In this document: in pieces, positions 58,807 to 64,000 of the stretch
How the letters are laid out: each line of letters begins with the position of its first letter
How positions within the stretch are numbered: the first letter of the stretch is position 1
Assembly (NCBI GenBank): GCA_905171695.1
Contig: LR991653.1
Coordinates: 1,082,150-1,146,149 of the forward strand
Source of the DNA: Candidatus Methanoperedentaceae archaeon GB37
Lineage (GTDB): Archaea; Halobacteriota; Methanosarcinia; Methanosarcinales; EX4572-44
Reading direction: 5' to 3'
Length of the DNA: 64,000 nucleotides
Notes under the pieces: generated by a model
The model's database searches: none
What the model saw: only the letters and a program-made list of their open reading frames with translations
Told to the model about the DNA's origin: nothing
Made by a program: the position numbers and the translations under genes

Positions 58807-60792
58807 GTCTGGTCTCTTTAACTCTTTTTCAAGCTCTTTCTTTCGCTTGCTCTGGTATTCGTTCACTAAATACTCTAGCCATTCCTGTTTCTGGTTCTTA
58901 CGGTGCTCTTCTGCCCTTCTATCCCACTCGGCGATCGCGCGCCTGAGGTCGTCTGTCACGACCACTGCAAAGCCGTTCTCAATCCTCGGTGGTAGCTCTT
59001 CAGGTGAGAAGACAGGTATATTCTGGGTGAAGAGTTCTGATGCTGCCGCGTGTGACATCTCGCTCCATGCGATGACCGCTCTTACTCCGAGTTCTGCAAG
59101 GATCTTTGCCGTGGCAGAACCGCCCCCGCTTGCATCCATTATCATGAGTATGTCCCCTTTCTTTATTCCGTATCTCTCTTCTGTCCTGCGTATACTCTCT
59201 CTTGTGAAGGAGTCCACGACCTTGACCGGTGTGGCACGACCCGTCATCTCAAGCCTTCGCATATGATTGATATTCCTGTTTCGCTCTTTCAAACCAGTTA
59301 TAATATCGTCTTTCTTCTTTAACTCAAGTTTTAACTGTTTTATCTTTCTATTCCTAATTTTTATCTCTTTCTCTCTCTTTAACTTTTTATATTCTTCAGT
59401 TTTAAAGGTTTTAATCTTCTCCTCCAATCTCTCGATGGTAGCGTCCTTCTTCGCTATCTTCTCTTCGAGATAACTCACGTACTCTCGCAAAGCACCTATC
59501 TCCTCCTCTTTTCGGAGGAGCGTCTCATCCTTGACCTTCGGGCTTTCCACCTTCTCAACCATCGCCTCTGCCCCTTCCTTTCGAGTTGGAGTCCCAGACC
59601 TCAGATCGATGAGTGCTGAGTCTATCGTCTCCCCCCTGACAACCCTCGCCTTCACCTCGTCCAGATCACTCGGAGCATGAACCTTCTGCTCTATCTGAGA
59701 GAATTTGTTCTTGTACCGCTTGAAGGCATAGAGTGCCGCTGCAAGAGAATCCCGCTCGTGTGCATTCGCATACTCAAACCCCTCTGTGAGCTCGATCTTC
59801 TCATCTATCCCGAGCGACTCTGGCGGCACACCAGCAACCGCATTGAAGCTTCGCCTGACCCGCTCAACACTGTGCGGCATGGGGTTCACATCGGTTGCAA
59901 CAACGAGAGGCTTCCCGATCTCTGAGAGCCTCTCAACAATCTCAGGAATGCCTACCGTACGAGAGCTTCCAAGATAGACCAACTCTCCACCAAGATCGAG
60001 CGCCGCTACCCCAGTCGTCGTCCCCGGGTCTACACCCACGATGATATAAGCCCGCTTCCTTCTTCCAAGAGGCTTGAACTTGAAACTATCCCTTTCAATC
60101 GTCTTCGCTCTGACCTGAACATCACTGAAACGACCAGTGCGCACCTTAAGCTCTTCCATCGGTGCCTCAACGACAAATTCGCCTCTGGTATACCCACCAT
60201 AACCACGCGTTACCCTGAGTGAGTAAGATCTCTTATTGGACTCTGTGTACGCCTTGATATCTGCCTCTATCTCCCGCGTCATAGCTCGTACGGCACCATG
60301 AACCTTTCTACGATACCTGTTCTGACTCCATCCACCGCGGCCAGGCGAACGTGCACGCGTCACTACGATCCTCGTGGCATCTTCAAATACCTGAAGCACA
60401 CTCCCAACACCGATACGTGCAAGCAGGGCACAAGCATGCGCCTCGCTCACCGGATCGAAGCGGTTGATTGCGATGCCGTATCTGCGTGCGATCGCTTCAA
60501 GGCTCCCGGGCTCGTCACCACCTGTAACCTGCACCACTCGCGTGCCAGACGGCATCATCCCTACGAATCTGAGAAGCTCTCCTCTGTTCGATCCAAGCTC
60601 ATAAATATTATCAACTGCCAGTATCTCTGGCTTATAGTCTCGAATCAGCTGGAGTAACCTGTACCTCTCAACCATACGAAGCTTCTCAAGATTCGTATCC
60701 TGGAGTATCACCACTGCGTATGACGGATCTCTTCGTGCAACGGTCGAGCCCTTTGCGATATCAAGTCCGAAGATGATCTTCTCCGAGTCCAA
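58792..60792 (-). CDS. DUF460-family (COG2433) protein with RNase H-like domains and coiled coil
   Basis: This 666-residue protein begins IIFGLDIAKGS and contains a second RNase H/RuvC-like strand set, YIIVGVDPGTTTGVAALDLGGE (about 255-275), followed by ANAHERDSLAAALYAFKRYKNKF. A long charged coiled coil runs from about 415 to 505 (LLRKEEEIGALREYVSYLEEK onward). The C terminus has GDILMIMDASGGGSATAKILAELG. The family is archaea-wide, with a suspected nuclease or RNA-processing role that is not proven. Confidence 0.88.
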   Translation of the reverse strand: MDSEKIIFGLDIAKGSTVARRDPSYAVVILQDTNLEKLRMVERYRLLQLIRDYKPEILAVDNIYELGSNRGELLRFVGMMPSGTRVVQVTGGDEPGSLEAIARRYGIAINRFDPVSEAHACALLARIGVGSVLQVFEDATRIVVTRARSPGRGGWSQNRYRRKVHGAVRAMTREIEADIKAYTESNKRSYSLRVTRGYGGYTRGEFVVEAPMEELKVRTGRFSDVQVRAKTIERDSFKFKPLGRRKRAYIIVGVDPGTTTGVAALDLGGELVYLGSSRTVGIPEIVERLSEIGKPLVVATDVNPMPHSVERVRRSFNAVAGVPPESLGIDEKIELTEGFEYANAHERDSLAAALYAFKRYKNKFSQIEQKVHAPSDLDEVKARVVRGETIDSALIDLRSGTPTRKEGAEAMVEKVESPKVKDETLLRKEEEIGALREYVSYLEEKIAKKDATIERLEEKIKTFKTEEYKKLKREKEIKIRNRKIKQLKLELKKKDDIITGLKERNRNINHMRRLEMTGRATPVKVVDSFTRESIRRTEERYGIKKGDILMIMDASGGGSATAKILAELGVRAVIAWSEMSHAAASELFTQNIPVFSPEELPPRIENGFAVVVTDDLRRAIAEWDRRAEEHRKNQKQEWLEYLVNEYQSKRKKELEKELKRPDSREC

Positions 60793-61040
60793 ACGTTACC
60801 TTAGATCGTCAGCTCCACATATTTAATTTTCGTACAAGGAAGCGTGAACATGTGAACATTCGTTATACTCACAGACACGAATTCTGCAGGAGAGAAAAGA
60901 TTGAAACGATCTTAAGAGAATTTTGAAAAACCTTCTTACTGTCAACCATGCCAAACACAACAAACCACTAAAAAATCTTTTTAACCAAAACCAAAAGCAT
61001 TATTAATATCTTTTCCTAATATAACAATGATGAGGTTGGG
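60793..61040. other. Gene-free region upstream of DUF460 gene
   Basis: This AT-rich stretch holds the presumed DUF460 promoter (minus-strand TATA candidates near 60820-60830) and repeated AAAACC-type sequence at 60960-60995. No ORF. Confidence 0.4.
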
Positions 61041-61885
61041 ATGACCAAATTACTGATTTTACAGCACTGGTATGGTCTCTCAGATCCTCTATGAGGCGCA
61101 TCTCACCTCTATACACAATGTCCGATCTTCGATCGCCGTGTGGGCTTTCAAAAAGCCTACAATGCAACATTTATTACCGTTGAACCAGGTCTCAGCAATA
61201 GGCAGATAAGCCTCGTGGTGATAAGGCTCAGCCTTGATCACTCTATAATCAAAGGCTGATTATGGAATAATCAGCCACGAGAAGGAGCAAAGATGGAACA
61301 TCATGTTAACTCTGCGAGTTAACAGAAGTTACAGATTTACAATCTGTAACATGGGCAAAGAAAGGGAGCAAATCCTATTCTGGATATAAACTTCACTCAA
61401 AGATGGATACAGACAATGAACTCGTTAGAGCTATTGAAACAACAATCGCATCGGTTCATGATTCGCAGATAGATCTCTTTAAGGAAGGGGAAGTTGTTTA
61501 TACAGATAAAGACTACTTCGATGCCCAGCCAGAAGGATATGACGCAACTTTTGATACGGGTAACAAGAGATCATCCGCTGAATATCAGGGATGAACTGAG
61601 AAACAGGCGGATAAGCAGGAATAGATCGCGTGGAGAGCGACCTTTTGCCGTTCCTCAGATCAAAAGATCTAAGGGAGCTGCAGACTTTTCTATTTCGTAG
61701 AAAGTCTGTTTTCTACGAAGTAGAAAGACAGATTTTTAATCTGCAACATGATAAAGAGTGTCTTCAATGCTGCTTATGTTCGTGTAACGACCGTGGCGAG
61801 GGTTGGTGTGAAAATGATGTTCACGGCATTCGCCTTTGATCTTTATCAGCTTCGTACGATCAGGCACCGGAAGACAGCTTAACGG
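61041..61885 (+). pseudogene. IS5-family transposase remnant
   Basis: Pieces of an IS5-type transposase can be followed in order through many stops and shifts: MTKLLILQHWYGLSDP, KAYNATFITVEPG, DNELVRAIETTIASVHDSQIDLFKEGEVVYTDKDYF split by a frame change, RDELRNRRISRNRSRGERPF, and VFNAAYVRVTTVARVGVK with TAFAFDLYQLRTI at the end. The catalytic plan is recognisable but the gene is dead. Repeated short inverted segments (AACTCTGCGAGTTAAC, CTACGAAGTAGAAAG) have formed within it. Confidence 0.8.
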
Positions 61886-62205
61886 AAGCTATCGTCGAAC
61901 TAATGATTAAAAAGGGAAAAATGAGTGATAATCATGGAACATCAGCAAAATTGATACTGTATGCTACCCATTCTTGAAACAAAGTCCATTTTAAGTTTTA
62001 GATGCTGTATACTATGGGGTAAATCAAAATTCTCTCAAATACAAAAAGAGGAGGAAATGACAGAGGATGAAGAATTCGCTCTTCGCAGGATGATCGTTTT
62101 AGAGGGGATATTCAGAATAATTCTTCTCAAAAGACTTGAAAGTAGCGTTGATAGTTTCAATTACAATCTTCATCTGCGATGCACCATCTGATATTTGCAC
62201 TGTCC
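61886..62205. other. Gene-free region after IS5 remnant
   Basis: About 320 bp. A 76-codon frame at 61961-62191 contains KEEEMTEDEEFALRRMIVLEG but has no recognisable family, no RBS and overlaps the convergent protease end. I treat the stretch as non-coding. Confidence 0.35.
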
Positions 62206-63078
62206 TTAGCTCGCTCCGCCTTCCCCTGGTTTACCCCCATCTCGATATGGAAGCGGGACATACTCGACACTCGGACGCCTGCCTGGTGGCTGTGGGTAGA
62301 GCTCCATCAGTGCATACACCTCTTCGGGCAGTTCATCTCTTACTGGGATTCCCAGTTCTTTTGCGTGTTCAAGCGTTATCGGGTAGTCATGCGTCCACTT
62401 TCCGGTCGTGAGTGCATCTGCGATCTCTTCTGCACGGGCTTCACCCACTCGATCAAGTATGAGATCTCGGACAAAGTCATGAACCTGCTTCAGTGCCTTC
62501 CTCGATACATCGGCAAGGATCAGCGTCTCATCATCTATCTCATTCTTATCCTTCTCATCAATCACTGTAAGAATCGATGCTGCGGGGTACTTTCCAAGTT
62601 GCGGATCCACAGGACCCAACACCGCGTTCTCATCCATTATGACCTCATCTGCTGCCAGTGCAAGAAGCGTTCCGCCAGACATTGCATAATGGGGCACGAA
62701 AACTCTCACCGGGGCGTTATGTTTCCTGAGTGCAAATGCGATTTGTTCCGCTGCAAGCACAAGTCCCCCGGGGGTGTGCAGGATCAGATCTATCGGCATA
62801 TCATCGGGTGTTAACCTTATCGCACGAAGCACCTGCTCTGAATCCTCTATATCGATATACTTGAAAATTGGAAATCCAAGAAAAGCCATTGCCTCCTGAC
62901 GATGAATCAGCGTGATTATCCTTGACTTTCTCTTCTTTTCCATCGATCGTATCAGATTGAGCCGTGCAACATTGAGCATCTTCTGCTTAAAAAGTGGCAT
63001 AAGCATGGCAAACATCAGAAATATCCAGAACAGGCTTCCTATGTTACCGATCACGTCTCCATTTGCCACAAATCTCAT
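62206..63078 (-). CDS. Membrane-anchored ClpP-fold serine protease (DUF114/SDH type)
   Basis: This 290-residue protein has an N-terminal transmembrane helix (NIGSLFWIFLMFAMLMPLF, about 12-30). A crotonase/ClpP-like domain follows, with LILHTPGGLVLAAEQIAFAL and the Ser nucleophile in HYAMSGGTLLALAADE. DENAVLGPVDPQLGKYPAASI contributes the remaining active-site region (an SDH/SDK-type triad). Such archaeal proteins are related to SppA and NfeD-partner proteases and are thought to act in membrane quality control. The tail is Pro/Gly rich. Confidence 0.9.
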   Translation of the reverse strand: MRFVANGDVIGNIGSLFWIFLMFAMLMPLFKQKMLNVARLNLIRSMEKKRKSRIITLIHRQEAMAFLGFPIFKYIDIEDSEQVLRAIRLTPDDMPIDLILHTPGGLVLAAEQIAFALRKHNAPVRVFVPHYAMSGGTLLALAADEVIMDENAVLGPVDPQLGKYPAASILTVIDEKDKNEIDDETLILADVSRKALKQVHDFVRDLILDRVGEARAEEIADALTTGKWTHDYPITLEHAKELGIPVRDELPEEVYALMELYPQPPGRRPSVEYVPLPYRDGGKPGEGGAS

Positions 63079-63122
63079 CTCACGTTATTCCTATATAAGA
63101 TTGCCGACTATAAGAGGAGTAT

Positions 63123-63770
63123 ATGAATGCGTTCTATACATTCTTGCTCACGTCATTCACCGCAATCTTCGTCATCGTCAATCCCATCGGGAATGTCATG
63201 GTATTTCTCTCCCTGACTGAAGATAATGATCCGGGTGAGAGGAAACAGATCGCAAAGAGGACCGCGATATTCGGATCCCTCGTTCTCCTGATCTTTGCGA
63301 TATTTGGCAATTATATCCTCTCTTTCTTCCAGATCACGATTGATTCACTCCGTGTTATCGGCGGAATACTGATACTCTCGATCGCAATGGATATGATGCA
63401 CGGAAGAATGTCAAGAGAAGGGCATACACCAGAAGAGGTTGAAGAATCTGGTGAACGGGATGATATATCTTTCTTTCCAATGGCAGTCCCGATGCTTGCA
63501 GGACCTGGCGCGATAACGACCGCAATCATCCTGATGAACAACGCAGCAACGGTACCTTTCAAGTTAACCGTCCTGATCTCGATCATTCTCGTCTTTCTGA
63601 TATGCTGGTTCCTCTTCTGTCTCTCTGAAAGCATCCATCGCGTGCTCGGCGTGACAGGGAGCATGGTAATAACAAGAATGATGGGACTCATCCTCGGTGC
63701 GATAGCGGTTCAATTCATCACAACCGGACTGTGGAATATCTACCTGATGCTTCAGTGGAGTATTGGGTGA
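63123..63770 (+). CDS. MarC-family integral membrane protein
   Basis: This 215-residue protein has six hydrophobic segments and the MarC/UPF0056 motifs FVIVNPIGNVMVFLSLT, RTAIFGSLVLLIFAIFGN, LRVIGGILILSIAMDMM and FFPMAVPMLAGPGAITTAI. Bacterial MarC was once linked to multiple antibiotic resistance, but the link was withdrawn; the transported substrate is unknown. It is divergent from the protease, 44 bp away. Confidence 0.92.
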   Translation: MNAFYTFLLTSFTAIFVIVNPIGNVMVFLSLTEDNDPGERKQIAKRTAIFGSLVLLIFAIFGNYILSFFQITIDSLRVIGGILILSIAMDMMHGRMSREGHTPEEVEESGERDDISFFPMAVPMLAGPGAITTAIILMNNAATVPFKLTVLISIILVFLICWFLFCLSESIHRVLGVTGSMVITRMMGLILGAIAVQFITTGLWNIYLMLQWSIG

Positions 63771-63791
63771 GACCATGAGAGAGATCTGACT

Positions 63792-64000
63792 TTATTCTAA
63801 TACAATGTCAATAATCTTACCCTGTATGACCGCGGCAATAATCATATAAATTGTCAGCAACACCGCGAACATAAACCCAAAATAATAGATCATCAGCGGC
63901 AGTAGCGGAATTTTAATAGCCCTGCTATAAATAAAAGCTGCAATCAAGCCGATCCGCATTCCATGATTCCGAAGATCTTTCAATAGCGGATACCAGACAT
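63792..64000 (-). CDS. Permease (UPF0718/YraQ-like), C-terminal end; rest outside window
   Basis: The minus-strand frame is open to the window edge (VWYPLLKDLRNHGMRIGLIA onward). It has RAIKIPLLPLMIYYFGFMFAV and a final membrane segment ending QGKIIDIVLE. This matches the C terminus of predicted permeases of the DUF318/UPF0718 group. Some family members sit next to redox or metal-handling genes, but nothing can be said for this one from 69 residues. Confidence 0.65.
   Translation of the reverse strand, partial: VWYPLLKDLRNHGMRIGLIAAFIYSRAIKIPLLPLMIYYFGFMFAVLLTIYMIIAAVIQGKIIDIVLE

Noticed and set aside
60298..60657. 119-codon plus-strand ORF inside the DUF460 gene
   Set aside because: It lies fully anti-sense to a well-supported gene and has no recognisable domain.
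61403..61594. Stand-alone 63-aa protein
   Set aside because: Its sequence is one block of an IS5 transposase with matching blocks before and after in other frames, so it is part of a pseudogene.
1..64000. CRISPR array
   Set aside because: No series of regularly spaced repeats of 24-40 bp was found; repeats present are single pairs, palindromes or IS ends.

Overview
The window looks like chromosomal DNA of an anaerobic euryarchaeon related to methanogens or methane/alkane oxidisers. This rests on the gene content: thermosome, histone, TFB, RadB, S3Ae, Gar1/Cbf5, PAN proteasome ATPase, diphthine synthase, and many heterodisulfide-reductase (Hdr) and F420-dependent (FrhB) modules. The abundance of rearranged HdrA/FrhB genes with no Mcr gene in view suggests an ANME-1/Syntrophoarchaeum-like lineage, but that placement is inference. 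Archaeal TATA boxes and SD motifs are visible at several genes.

Layout. 1-0.7 kb: 3' end of a thermosome gene. 0.84-4.08 kb: tRNA-Lys carrying a 3.2-kb integrated island, bounded by a 46-bp direct repeat and pieces of a partitioned SSV-type integrase; it holds a restriction-modification set. 4.06-4.8 kb: alkaline-phosphatase-superfamily gene. 4.9-17.4 kb: a ten-gene minus-strand operon, mvhD-frhB-hdrC-hdrB-hdrA(tandem fusion)-hdrC-hdrB-(8-Cys)2-frhB-hdrA-hdrA. 17.5-28.8 kb: information-processing genes (radB, rps3ae, gar1, tfb), a bacterial-type speA, a CYTH protein, and a pst phosphate operon with an embedded phosphoesterase and a divergent AbrB-PhoU regulator. 28.9-31.8 kb: FAD oxidase/CCG Fe-S protein pair with a divergent 58-aa ferredoxin. 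32-35 kb: insertion-sequence graveyard. 35-38 kb: PD-(D/E)XK-like nuclease, small ORF and HTH-fused tyrosine recombinase beside tRNA-Leu. 38-48.8 kb: housekeeping (argF, purD, thiDN, dph5, nifB, histone, proBA). 48.8-50 kb: decayed transposon. 50-52.3 kb: HdrA fused to a cysteine-free MvhD-like domain. 52.3-54.6 kb: AT-rich island with a second restriction-modification-like set (RHH, methyltransferase, EndoVII-type HNH). 54.6-60.8 kb: pan, adk-emc3-cmk-cbf5 and a DUF460 gene. 60.8-62.2 kb: decayed IS5 element. 62.2-64 kb: membrane ClpP-fold protease, MarC protein and a partial permease.

How they fit. The 12.5-kb Hdr operon encodes two HdrBC pairs, four HdrA-type flavin modules, two F420-binding FrhB modules and one MvhD. 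These are parts for a flavin-based electron-bifurcating or confurcating assembly linking F420H2, ferredoxin and a (hetero)disulfide or similar acceptor. The 50-kb HdrA-MvhD fusion and the FAD oxidase/CCG pair look like accessory electron-transfer units. Three separate DNA-modification/nuclease loci are AT-rich and bordered by palindromic or structured repeats, a tRNA or recombinase genes, consistent with recurrent acquisition of defence genes. The strongest unusual signals are: the Hdr operon with its tandem HdrA fusion and an exactly duplicated 8-cysteine module; the HdrA fusion whose MvhD domain has lost every cluster ligand; and two unrelated defence loci that share a small leader ORF containing paired palindromes whose two arms have changed together.
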